Source of the DNA: Chara braunii
Lineage: Eukaryota; Streptophyta; Charophyceae; Charales; Characeae
Direction: 5' to 3'
NCBI GenBank assembly: GCA_003427395.1
Contig: BFEA01000654.1
Coordinates: 409,359 to 438,673, forward strand
DNA: 29,315 nt
The notes below the pieces were generated by a model that was not told the origin of the DNA, did not search any database, and saw only the letters and a list, made by a program, of their open reading frames with translations. Shown here piece after piece: positions 9,611-17,830 of this stretch. The translations under genes were made by a program, and so were the position numbers. Every line of letters starts with the position of its first letter. Within the stretch, counting starts at the first letter, position 1.

Positions 9611-10275
9611 GCTAGACCACCCAAACTTATGGAACATGTCTAGCCCAACCATGAAGTATACACAAACATAGGGCACACCAACTTTTATCTTCTTTGGGCA
9701 TGTGACTAGGTCACCCTAGCCGCCCTGAATTGTTTAAGTATCCAAAATTTATATAATTGTCTGCACTTCATCTTTTGAGGTCGCATATAACTGAGTCGAT
9801 CATCTTCAGCTCAAGACTCAGTCTGCCTCTTCGTACCACAAGTTTTTATTCTTAATTGGTACTTTCTTCATTTCGTGATAAGCTATAGTCAGACCACTCA
9901 AACTTATGGAGCCCTGTCTGACTAGCTTGTTCATAGATAATATGATAATAGGATATAGTCAAGTTATACCCTTCAGGTTCCAGCATGTGCGAGGCGTTGG
10001 ATCAAGACCACCCAAACTTATGGAACATGTCTTGATCCTCAGCCTGGTTCATTCTCTTAAAGCCAAAGCAAAAACAAACTGACAGAAACCCAAAGTAAAC
10101 AAGGCCGTCAGACTACCCAAACTTATGGATTTGACTGACTCTTGAAAAGTCAACCACATTCAGCCCTCACACGTCAGAGCAACCAGACCACCCAAACTTA
10201 TGGAACATATCTGGTTCCCCAGGCAAGTCAAAATAAACATAGCACTGGATCTCCTCAAACTTATGGGGACTCCTC
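9611..10275 (+). repeat. Hairpin array II: constant loop with covarying stems
   Basis: Six copies of the loop (consensus CCACCCAAACTTATGGA) occur at about 9617, 9893, 10007, 10112, 10196 and 10250. Five are closed by different stems: GCTAGAC/GTCTAGC (9611-9617/9638-9644), AGTCAGAC/GTCTGACT (9887-9894/9916-9923, extendable past a 2-nt bulge), GGATCAAGAC/GTCTTGATCC (9999-10008/10029-10038), GTCAG/CTGAC (10107-10111/10135-10139) and AACCAGA/TCTGGTT (10191-10197/10210-10216). The sixth has the core CTCAAACTTATGG without a clear stem. Stem sequence changes while pairing is kept, which suggests RNA structure under selection or copying by a structure-dependent process. Spacing shortens along the array (about 270, 118, 108, 84, 55 bp). 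Confidence 0.85.
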
Positions 10276-10921
10276 AACCTTGATGACCCAGTCAAACATG
10301 CAATACAACCTTTCTCTCACCCTTCCCCCATATGCAATCCCACAATCTGCTTTCAGTCAAACAACAAAACTGAAACTGAGATTTACATGCATTCTTTTAC
10401 TTTATCTGATTAAATCCTGGAAAGAAGTAAAATCATAGGGCCACCACATGCATACGTCAGTCAAACTAGAGGGAGATAGTCAAACATGGGTATAGAAGGG
10501 TCATATAGACAGAAAGATATATACCTGACAGTTTCCTGCCTCCAGAACTCCTCCTGAGTTCCGGCAAAGCTCCCGCAATCGGTGGGCTGACTCCCCACAG
10601 AGTCTTGTTGCGGTCCTACGGGTTGCAATCCCGCCTGCCACCTTCCTCTCGTAACCAAGATTAAACTGAGAGTAAGAAGGGTAAAAGGAGAAAGTTTAAG
10701 TCTCTCAGATCAAAGAGGGGTGCACTCAGACTCGAGGGAGAGGGCCTTGTAACCTTCATGCGCCTGACTCGGAGGGCCCCGCAATGGCAGCCACTGTGAC
10801 AACTTGGCCCTCTTCTAAACTTGATTGCCGAAATCAATCCCCTGACAATCTCCCAATCCGGAGGATTAACCCCCTAATTGTCCAGTCTGATCACCTCCCC
10901 GAGCCTCAACACTTCCCCTTA
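10276..10921. other. No confident gene; probable continuation of a retroelement
   Basis: Contains GTCAAAC words like those between the array II hairpins, a purine-rich CTCGAGGGAGAGGG at 10732-10745, and TGTGACAAC at 10796 that could be an LTR-type end. No second LTR copy exists in the window, so no LTR is called. Confidence 0.35.
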
Positions 10922-10968
10922 GTCAGGTCGCGGCCACACAGCAGCCCGTAACAGTCCTTAGACACTGC

Positions 10969-11240
10969 GGTAATACTTAGCGGCGATCAATAGTAACAGC
11001 AGTAGTCCGCCCCCAGTCCGTAGCAGCAGCAGCTCGTACACAACCAACAGCAATCCATAGCGGTAGTCTGTGCACAGCCTGCAGCAGACAGCAGCAGCTC
11101 GCCCATAGTCAACAATTAGCAACAGTCAGCAGCAACACTCTGCGGCGTTCACAGCAATAGTAGTAGTTGCCAGCAGCAGCCAACAGCCATCCCTAGTCAA
11201 CAGTGGTATTCCCGCAATATACGGCAGCATGGCGCAACGT
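10969..11240 (+). repeat. Degenerate CAG/TAG/CAA trinucleotide-rich stretch
   Basis: Dense CAG, TAG, CAA and GCAGCAGC words with no regular array remaining. In frame 1 it reads as Gln/Ala/Ser-rich peptide and runs into the broken frame downstream, with TAG codons sitting among CAG-type repeats (for example CAGCAATAGTAGTAG at 11152-11166). It fits an old CAG repeat, coding or not, eroded by transitions. Confidence 0.6.
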
Positions 11241-11316
11241 GTAGCAGTCAGCCACAATCAACAGGCGAATCTGCATCCTCAGTGTTTTTGCCCCTCACCC
11301 TTTAATCTACTAGTAA

Positions 11317-12118
11317 GCCTGTACCTTTGTGGCTGGCCTGTTACCGCACAGGCTGGCAATATACGCAGGTGAGGAGGAGCAGTGCCCTGCCTGTTTTAAT
11401 CAGCGCTGCGCCTGATTGCGCTCCCGCTTATCTTCCTCCAAGGACGACTCACAGCTCTTCGAGTCACATTGGACGTACTCCTCTACCAAGTACCTTATAA
11501 TGGAGCCCGGCGAACGGACCGTGTTCCACTGCCCTTTCGACTGCAAGGGACGCCATGTCACGCAAGACGCTGCACAGAAACCATGAAGTGAAGCCCAACA
11601 CAGACAAGGCTACAACACTGCAGAAGACGGCAGGGTGGGCGGATCCGCAGGCTGGCAACTGTAGTGCGGAGTACAAGGGACCAATATCAAGGCAACCAAC
11701 AAGCTGATGAATGACAAGGCGTCCAGGCAGTGACGAGGAAGGCCATACCAGCAACAAGGCCACACCACACGACGAGCAGACCAACTCACAGAGAACCACA
11801 TAAGCAGCAAGCAGGACAGGCAGCACGGCAGCGGCGGAATGCCGACGAAGCAATCTGCACATCCAACACAGAGCAAAGCAGTGCTTCACCTACTCTGCCC
11901 AGGTATGTGCCCTCTGTCCCCCTCTCTCTCGTAACTTGTTGCTCCGCTCAGAAGCACGCGAACATACCCGGCAAGCAGCATGGCCAGGTCCCCTCAAGCC
12001 ACCGACTCAAAGCCGCAGCGGCAGACCCATGGCTAAATCACAACCCGCACTTGGCAGCGATCATGTTGCTGCGACTCCCGAGAACACCCGGGCGATAACA
12101 AGTCGACAATGGCTCTGA
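11317..12118 (+). pseudogene. Decayed spliced coding frame, Cys/His-containing and Gln/Arg-rich
   Basis: Frame 1 runs in a single register from about 11317 to a donor CCCAG|GTATGT at 11903. It is broken by TGA 11413-11415, TGA 11584-11586, TAG 11662-11664 and TGA 11731-11733. A 49-bp intron (11903-11951) then joins it in phase to a second segment ending at TGA 12116-12118. The N-terminal part has close Cys and His residues (EEEQCPACFNQRC; VFHCPFDCKGRH) that hint at a zinc-binding module; the rest is Gln/Arg/Ser/Pro-rich. The long shared register across four stops and a phased intron suggests a once-coding gene or transposable-element ORF. The Cys/His resemblance is weak, and an unspliced non-coding origin remains possible. 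Confidence 0.42.
11903..11951 (+). other. Short intron in the decayed frame
   Basis: GTATGTGCCC to CTCCGCTCAG, 49 bp, pyrimidine-rich throughout. Its removal keeps frame 1 in phase (split codon 1+2). The phase agreement and donor quality support it; the length is short for a plant intron. Confidence 0.45.
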
Positions 12119-12273
12119 GTTACACTGCCCAACGACAGACAAACATTAAAAAAAAACACAAAAAAACAACAACCGAATCCGCCCCTTAAAACATGGGCAG
12201 ATACACTGTCTTACACAAATCTGCTCGGGGCGCAGTTAGTCGTGTCAACCCCGACCAACCCCCTACTCTATAG

Positions 12274-12377
12274 ACACGGCTGGGCCTGCACATCGACCCG
12301 GTTAAGGTACAGTTTGGCACCGTGGCTCGACTTCTGGTGACTGCGGCACTACCAGTCATCAAGGTAAGTGCTTCCTT

Positions 12378-12444
<67 letters not shown>

Positions 12445-12694
12445 GTGTGTGCATTCCGCTTGCCTCGTCATTTGTCTGTCATTCGACATGTCACTGTCTC
12501 CCGCTTCTCTCATCCCGCCTTTGTCTTCTGTTTCTGATCACCTGCCCCGGATCTTCGACTGGGTTCAGCCGTACAACGGCTGCTGCAACAGCAACGACTG
12601 CATCTCCGCGAAGAAGACCGCCCGCAGGATTCCCCCATTTTTTAAGAGTGACGGCGAGTTCGTGCAGGAAAGTCCCACTCCCCTCCGTAGCTAG
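12274..12694 (+). CDS. Two-exon frame, 3' part of a hypothetical gene
   Basis: Exon A is open from 12274 to 12363 and ends ...ALPVIK at a consensus donor AAG|GTAAGT. The intron (12364-12568) contains a long CT microsatellite. The acceptor GGGTTCAG at 12568 opens exon B in phase 0: PYNGCCNSNDCISAKK and onward to TAG 12692-12694, 41 residues with three cysteines. Both exons are more protein-like than their other frames, and the phase-0 to phase-0 match is unlikely to be accidental. Exon A is bounded upstream by a TAG at 12271, so an earlier exon or a start in another frame is missing. It may connect to the decayed frame at 11.3-12.1 kb. No family is recognised. Confidence 0.5.
12364..12568 (+). 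other. Intron with internal (CT)n microsatellite
   Basis: Perfect donor GTAAGTG, then an almost pure CT run at about 12378-12440, then a C/T-rich 3' part ending GGGTTCAG. The CT tract may serve as or extend the polypyrimidine tract and is likely length-variable. Confidence 0.6.
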
Positions 12695-12779
12695 GATGAG
12701 TAGAATCGAATGAATCTGTCCCTCACATGCGGGTAGATTCATTCCATATTTAACCAAATACTCCCCTGACGCAGCCTAT

Positions 12780-13310
12780 GCTCATCATGACCCGAAACCT
12801 ACTACAACCCCTTTCCCAAATCTAGCTTCACCATCCTGCTCTCAGCATCCCAAAACCCCCATCTAACACTTCAGCCCTTCGAATCTGCTCAGAAACGAGC
12901 GAGGTAAGTTTACTTCCCCCTTCTTCCTTCTTCCTCTTCCATAGCTCCACGCAGCCTGTTTCTCATCTAACTCTTATACTACTCCACTAACTCCAAAACT
13001 AATGTCGCCATTGAAATCGCCATACCCAAAAACCCTGGGATCGAGTCCTCCCTCGTCTAAATCCGATCAGAAACGAGGGAGATAAGTGTTCCCCCGCTCT
13101 CCCTCGCCTTCACTCCCGCCATCTCCCGCGCACCTACTTTCTTTACTAACTCTAATTTTATTGATCTAACATCAAAACTAACGTTACCATTGGGCTCGCC
13201 CTAGCCTAAAATGTGGGATTCGGCTTTTACTTTGCCAAAATCCATTAGGAATCGAGGGCGCTATGCACTTTCCGCCCTCGTTACCTTCTCTTCGTCCCCA
13301 CTGCCATCTT
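12780..13310. repeat. Three degenerate tandem copies, ~178-bp period
   Basis: A motif recurs at about 12885, 13063 and 13240: (T/C)TGCTCAGAAACGAGCGAG, CCGATCAGAAACGAGGGAG and TCCATTAGGAATCGAGGGCG. Each is followed by a C/T-rich block, and the copies share CTAACTCCAAAACTAATGTCGCC-type sequence in between. The first copy ends in a consensus donor (GAGGTAAGTTT), the second has GAGATAAGTG and the third GCGCTATGCA. This suggests amplification of an exon-intron junction followed by loss of the donor. Confidence 0.7.
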
Positions 13311-13748
13311 CATTTTCTGCTTCGACTGTACCTGGCGTGGGGGCCCGCCCAGGTTCACTCCACCTAGTTTGCCTCCTCTCCCCACTGCCTCAGCGCTCGT
13401 CTGCTGCAGCGTTGCCACTCCGCCCGCTCCTTGGTACCCTCGTTCACGCCCCTTGCGCTATTCTCCCCTGCGAACTCGATCGGCCCCGATAATGAAGTGC
13501 ACTGAGGTGAACGACCTGTGATCTGCCATCAGGGCAGCTTAAACGCCCCGACCAGCAGGTGACCGCAACACTTGCTGCAAAGCCCACAGTGCACGGCCCT
13601 CCGGTCGTTGCCAACCCCAGCCACTACCGTCGACACCCACTAAAGAGTGCTAAATAGCTCCCCTGCCGTACCTAACAGCCCCAACCACCGACGGTACTAC
13701 AGCGCAGTGAGTAGGAAGGCGCGGGCCCGCCGCTAAGCCTAGTACAGC
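13311..13748. other. GC-rich stretch without a supported gene
   Basis: GC-rich sequence containing the end of a 93-codon frame (13211-13492) that starts inside the tandem repeat. No splice-phase or domain support. Confidence 0.35.
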
Positions 13749-14381
13749 GTGGGCCTAGGTGCCGAGAGCCCCGATGTATATCTTGGTGATAGGAGCGAAT
13801 ATTCAAAGGAGAACTTCGCAGGCCGTCGGGGCCTGCTGCCGGGGCAGCTTGGGGCCGAGCAGCCAGCATTGCGGCAGCCTTTTACTGGCTCCCCCTGGCC
13901 CCTCCCAGGCATAGTTCACCACCTTGAGGGCCCCGGCGGGCACACTCCCACTCGACCCTCTCTCCGCAGATTGTGGTTGGCGGATGGCGCCCCCGCGGCA
14001 ACCCGCACCACCCCTATGGCTGCAGCCCCACGGCTCGCTCGACATGTTCCCCCATTCTCTTCCACTTTAGACTATCGGCGCTCTCCAGATGGGAAACAAA
14101 AGATGTCCCAACCACGGACTCCACCACCCTCACGCATGTTGACCTCTTCGGTCCGTGTTTCCAGATCAGCGATTGGGGAATCTATTCGGCTCAAGGAACA
14201 TACTGGCAACCGAGTGGCCCAGCCGAAAGAGGCAAAGGCTTCGGGTCTTCGAGTGCCGTGTCGGCCATCCGTGTCTGACCTTACCGTAGCGGAGCCAGGC
14301 GTGTTGGTCCCGACTCCGGTCCCAAACTCAATTGCCAAGCTAAGGACTTTAGAAAACGATAAAAACAAAATAAATAAATAA
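13749..14381 (+). CDS. Open frame of 210 codons, unrecognised
   Basis: A GTG-initiated frame runs 633 nt through GC-rich sequence. It has no recognisable domain, is Pro/Arg/Ser-rich and ends Lys/Asn-rich where A-rich DNA begins. Acceptor-like sites lie inside it (TCTCTCCGCAG near 13970 and TTCCACTTTAG near 14069), and an overlapping frame (13973-14278) is also protein-like in its second half (HVDLFGPCFQISDWG). The true product may therefore be spliced or in the other frame. Function unknown; it could be a chance frame favoured by high GC. Confidence 0.3.
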   Translation: MGLGAESPDVYLGDRSEYSKENFAGRRGLLPGQLGAEQPALRQPFTGSPWPLPGIVHHLEGPGGHTPTRPSLRRLWLADGAPAATRTTPMAAAPRLARHVPPFSSTLDYRRSPDGKQKMSQPRTPPPSRMLTSSVRVSRSAIGESIRLKEHTGNRVAQPKEAKASGLRVPCRPSVSDLTVAEPGVLVPTPVPNSIAKLRTLENDKNKINK

Positions 14382-14392
14382 TAAATAAAGGA

Positions 14393-15034
14393 ATGAACGT
14401 TGTGTGTCCCGCTGGCCCGCGTCACCATGCATGCCCAACCCGCGCATGGTTGCACCTTGCTGTCGATACCTGGTCCGCGCTACTCAACTATGGACGAGGC
14501 CGCACCGGTGTGACTTGCAAAAAGCACGCCAAATACCCTTGTAAGGGTATTCAGTACGACACCGCACATCCAAATGGTTGCTGCATCACCCGCAGACATT
14601 CTAACCAGTTCCGCAGTTCCACAGAGTGGTCCCAACTGCCCAGTGCAGTCCCGACTGCACCATCAAGTCCCAACGACAATCCCAAGTCCACCACCACTTC
14701 CAAATTGTACTCTCAAAAAAAAAAAAAGTGTGTCACAGGCCAAAATCGTCCACGTCTCGAAGTTAGGAGTCCCAAGTCAATTCCAACGGGTCCCAAAATG
14801 GTCATGCAATGCCTGCAAAGTGGAGCCAACAATCTCCTCCTAACTCAAACGTCGACGGCACTCGCAAAACTGCAAAAAAAAATAAATCTTGCACGGTCAA
14901 AAACAAAATGGCACTTGGAACCGAGTCCAAAACGCACACCAGCGCTCGTGCCGCCTCCAGAGCACGCTGAAACATGGCATAGACTCCTCGTTCCACTCCT
15001 GGTATCACAAACGCAAGTAGTACCCAAGGAATGA
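14393..15034 (+). CDS. Open frame of 213 codons, unrecognised
   Basis: ATG-initiated, 642 nt, 11 bp after the previous frame's stop. The first ~60 residues contain several Cys and His (TGVTCKKHAKYPCKG; NGCCITRRH). The rest is Ser/Thr/Pro/Lys-rich, and a poly-A run encodes KKKK. Repeated GTCCCAA/ATCCCAAG DNA words underlie the middle, and retroelement-type motifs begin only 16 bp after the stop, so it may be part of that element. No domain is recognised. Confidence 0.3.
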   Translation: MNVVCPAGPRHHACPTRAWLHLAVDTWSALLNYGRGRTGVTCKKHAKYPCKGIQYDTAHPNGCCITRRHSNQFRSSTEWSQLPSAVPTAPSSPNDNPKSTTTSKLYSQKKKKCVTGQNRPRLEVRSPKSIPTGPKMVMQCLQSGANNLLLTQTSTALAKLQKKINLARSKTKWHLEPSPKRTPALVPPPEHAETWHRLLVPLLVSQTQVVPKE

Positions 15035-15049
15035 GTGAGTCGTCACACA

Positions 15050-15270
15050 ACAAAATTTTGGCAACAATTTCCCTAAAAATATGTTGACGCCACTACCAAA
15101 AAATAAAATCCGCCAATGTTCCTCCTTCAACGTCGCAGCAGCAATTTGGCAGCACCTCCCTCCTGAAAACCCTCCAAGCAGTCGACGTGTCGTCAATCCA
15201 ACAGCGTAACCCTTAAAAAGCACCTCACCGTCGTGCCAAACTTTCGACAGCATAGCCCCACAAAATAGAG
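15050..15270 (+). repeat. Diverged second set of array-I type motifs
   Basis: Three motifs related to array I lie about 90-96 bp apart: AATTTTGGCAACAATTTCCCT at 15054, AATTTGGCAGCACCTCCCTC at 15143 and AAACTTTCGACAGCATAGCCCC at 15238. They share (A)AATTT-GGCA-CA-CTCCC. This links 15.05-15.27 kb to 8.7-9.3 kb as parts of related elements. The 82-codon minus-strand frame over it (15005-15253) is probably incidental. Confidence 0.6.
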
Positions 15271-15784
15271 AACGCCCTGGCGCACATTGTCAAAGGGCGT
15301 GGTGTCCCGACCCTCAACGGTGTACAAGGCACACCCTGTTCACGGCCCTCAGCGACATACCAGGCGGTCCTCATATACAGCATGTTCCCGGACTGGTCCT
15401 GGTTGGCGCCTCAAGTGGCAAAAGGAAGGGGGTGCACCACTGCACTTTTCATCGTTCCACGCGGGCTCGGCACCATGTTGTACAACAAAGCACAATCGTA
15501 AGCGGCGTAGTCTTTTTTACTGCTCACCGAGTCCCCAAGTGTCGAGTTATAGGGTAGTCATATGTTGCGCGGTTGCTATCAAAAAGAAAAAGAAAAAAAA
15601 AAAGAAAAAAAGGAGAAAAGAAGGGTGAGAAAGTAAGACGTCGTATTAACTATCTCTATCGCTCTTTTAGTACTCAATCAATCTGATGGTTGCGGATGAT
15701 CTTACAACGTTATGTTTTTTTCTCTTTTTTTTTCTTTTTTTTTTTTATTATTATTATCATTGTCTTTTCAAACTTAGTTCCTCC
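15271..15784. other. No supported gene; A- and T-rich tracts
   Basis: The first 300 bp contain a plus-strand frame (15287-15628) that ends in a Lys-only A-rich run and is not believed. Positions 15581-15617 are A-rich and 15716-15747 T-rich, about 100 bp apart. Confidence 0.4.
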
Positions 15785-16120
15785 CTCCTTTACCTAACGT
15801 ACACGTACGAAGCCTCTCCGTATAAAACGCACAGATAATATCTGTACGGGACTTGTACGGGAACCAGTACATCATCTCGTACGTGTTGTACGCCTCCGTA
15901 CGGGGGGGGGGGGTAAGTCATCAAAAGGTTCCGGAAAAAATATATATTATGCAACAGCACGAGACAAACAAAATTTGGTTCAGCATTATCTGTAGATTTT
16001 ATTTAAAATTTGACGGGGAAAAAAAACATATGGGGCCCCTAGCGTACGGGCAACGTACGAGCACAAGAGTACGAATCCGTATTTGTACGAGGGTGCGTAC
16101 AGGTGGCAACGTCCGTTCCC
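15785..16120. repeat. GTAC/CGTACG word island
   Basis: Two blocks (about 15798-15910 and 16040-16105) contain roughly 13 GTAC sites, mostly as CGTACG, GTACGGG or GTACGA, separated by AT-rich sequence with none. GTAC is the core bound by plant SBP/SPL-type factors and the copper-response element, so a regulatory reading is possible. Related islands at 24.3, 24.65, 26.05 and 26.7 kb use the same frame of word with another base (GTCCGGG, GTTCGGG), which favours a repeat family. Confidence 0.6.
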
Positions 16121-16240
16121 CCTTTTGTCACTTCGCGAGGGAACGAAAGGTTTGTTTCGTTGAGTTAAAAATCACAAGACTAGACTGACCCGACCCCTCG
16201 TGTTTCTTTTATTTTCTTTGCTGCTTGTGCAACTCATCAA

Positions 16241-16507
16241 GTGTCGTGGAGCAGAATCCCAAAAGAAAGCACTCGCGGCCGCTTTGGTAGGGATCTCATC
16301 ACCCCCGCAGAAGGTGATGAGCCCCCTCCTTGCCATAGATTATGGGTACCCAGTAGTGGTAGCTTGAAGGCCTCCTTTAAAGAAGGGAAAGCGCTTGTCA
16401 ATATCCCGTTATGGGACCACTGCGCGCCAGACTTGCAGTCTTTTCAAACTAAGTTGAAAATACAGCAGATGCATGTCATAGAGTTGCGCTCCAGTAGTGA
16501 CCGTTGA
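16241..16507 (+). CDS. Exon-like open frame, unrecognised
   Basis: An 88-codon frame starts at a GTG just after a T-rich sequence (TTTCTTTTATTTTCTTTGCTGCTTG, ending near 16228) that could belong to an acceptor. The translation is well mixed and protein-like (GRDLITPAEGDEPPPCHRLW; FQTKLKIQQMHVIELRSS) and ends at a TGA. It is probably a terminal exon or a fragment, since no upstream partner with a clear donor is seen. It opens a 5.5-kb series of plus-strand coding remnants. Function unknown. Confidence 0.4.
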   Translation: MSWSRIPKESTRGRFGRDLITPAEGDEPPPCHRLWVPSSGSLKASFKEGKALVNIPLWDHCAPDLQSFQTKLKIQQMHVIELRSSSDR

Positions 16508-16812
16508 ACTTTAGTCCCAACTAAAAACTATTATCAATATTTAGTTAATTGATAAGTATTTTGAACGCATTTTTCTAGCCTCCCGTTTAGTACACGGGAA
16601 CTGCGGTTCCCTCAAATTTTATAAAAGGAGCAACTCCGGAGGTTTTACGCTATTGGTCAGCGGATGCACACATGGACTCCTGCTGCCATTGCCCAATCTT
16701 GTAAGTCGAGATAAAGGTGCGGAGGAGAGGAGCAAAAATCATGGTTGTCTGAGCCTAGTGGTTCGGTGGCTTATCCGTGTTAAGTGTTTAAGATAGCGAG
16801 TAGTTGTGAGAG

Positions 16813-17161
16813 GTGATAAGCACAGACTATTATGAAAGAGTGGCTATGGCGTGCAAGAGATGGCTACAAGGCTATAAGCCTGAGTGTTGGAGGCTATTGG
16901 TACGTTGGGCCTTAGTGTCAGGGGAAGGTCCTTGGATCACAACGATCCTAAATTTCGACAGCGATGAGGCAAAGCTAAATATTAATGTAGACGGATGCAG
17001 GGAGGTAAAGATGAGGAAAGACCAAAAGTTATAGGCGGCGATCATTGAGGCCAAGAACAAAGCAGAGAGGAGGCTTCCATTGGACCATTTTACGACTCAA
17101 CTCGAGGTGACAGTCGCATACCATGAGACAAGAACCTCGACGGGGACTACGGAGAGAGCGT
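16813..17161 (+). pseudogene. Coding-like frame with one internal TAG
   Basis: Frame 1 is protein-like from 16813 (DYYERVAMACKRWLQGYK), crosses a TAG at 17032-17034, and continues (IIEAKNKAERRLPLDHFTTQ) to TAA 17162-17164. A donor-type GAG|GTAAAG at 17006 offers an alternative exon end before the TAG. Either the gene is dead or the second part is a read-through illusion. No family is recognised; Trp and charged residues suggest a soluble protein. Confidence 0.4.
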
Positions 17162-17523
17162 AACAGGACTTCGACCATGACTAAAGGCGGAGTTTGAAGC
17201 CAGTAACACGGCCACACAATCCTGACACGGACTGAACCAGTGGTTGTGGGACCACCCACCAGGGGCACCGGTGGAGGACAGTCATAAGGCCAGCTCGCGG
17301 CGACAGAGGAATTGAGCACAAGAGGGCTCGAGGCAGTAACAGGACCAATCAAGATCGTTGGTCAGTCAAGTTGTGTGATATGCGTTCGTAAGAAGTGCGG
17401 GTGCGGGTTGATGTTAACGTCTCCTACTGCTGAAGTCAGCTTACTACGAAGAAGACGTCGAAGCGCATAGGATGGTTGTTATAAGTCTGTGAAAAGAGAG
17501 TGTGCAGCTGGAAGGTAATATCG
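17162..17523 (+). other. Coding-like remnants with several stops
   Basis: Short protein-like runs (LNQWLWDHPPGAPVEDSHKA near 17238) occur, separated by TGA and TAA stops. The stretch looks like a continuation of the decayed plus-strand gene on either side. No intact frame. Confidence 0.25.
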
Positions 17524-17786
17524 GTATGCACTGATGCGTGGTGAAGCCATCGAGAGACGTTCATGAGAGGTTTGTGTGTGTACAACTCAGTTGATGTCAT
17601 CAACACTTTCTCTTGATCTCAGTCGTCACGAGGTGAAAGTGAACGAGCACAAGAGGTATCGTTCGGAGGACCACCCATACGTATGCACTTATGCATGTTG
17701 AAGCCATCGAGAAACGTGCATGAGAGGCTTATGTATGTGCGACTCAGTTGACGTCATTAACAATTTCTCTTGATCTCAGTCATCAC
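17524..17786. repeat. Imperfect 106-bp direct duplication, 157-bp period
   Basis: Positions 17524-17629 and 17681-17786 are about 85-90 percent alike over their length with no gap (GAAGCCATCGAGA-ACGT, CTCTTGATCTCAGTC-TCAC). Both copies encode a similar peptide (VKPSRDVHER and LKPSRNVHER) ended by TGA, so the unit may derive from coding sequence. Confidence 0.8.
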
Positions 17787-17830
17787 CTGTTATGAGGCAG
17801 TTGAGTCTGGACATGCGAGTGGGGTAATAG

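Noticed and set aside
8733-10275. CRISPR array
   Set aside because: The DNA is eukaryotic, spacing is irregular and the repeated units are hairpins with variable stems, not identical direct repeats with unique spacers.
10732-10810. Polypurine tract and LTR-like TGTGACAAC end
   Set aside because: No second LTR copy, primer-binding site or target-site duplication in the window; too little to call an LTR.
11464-11889. 141-codon minus-strand frame rich in Leu, Cys and Val
   Set aside because: It is the opposite-strand shadow of the plus-strand decayed frame; the donor at 11903 and phased intron support the plus strand.
10922-12118. Stop codon reassignment (UAG as Gln, as in some green algae)
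   Set aside because: TGA stops also occur in the same frame and other frames use TAG, TAA and TGA as ends; decay is simpler.
12322-12537. Frame of repeated Ser-Leu
   Set aside because: It is translation of the CT microsatellite inside an intron.
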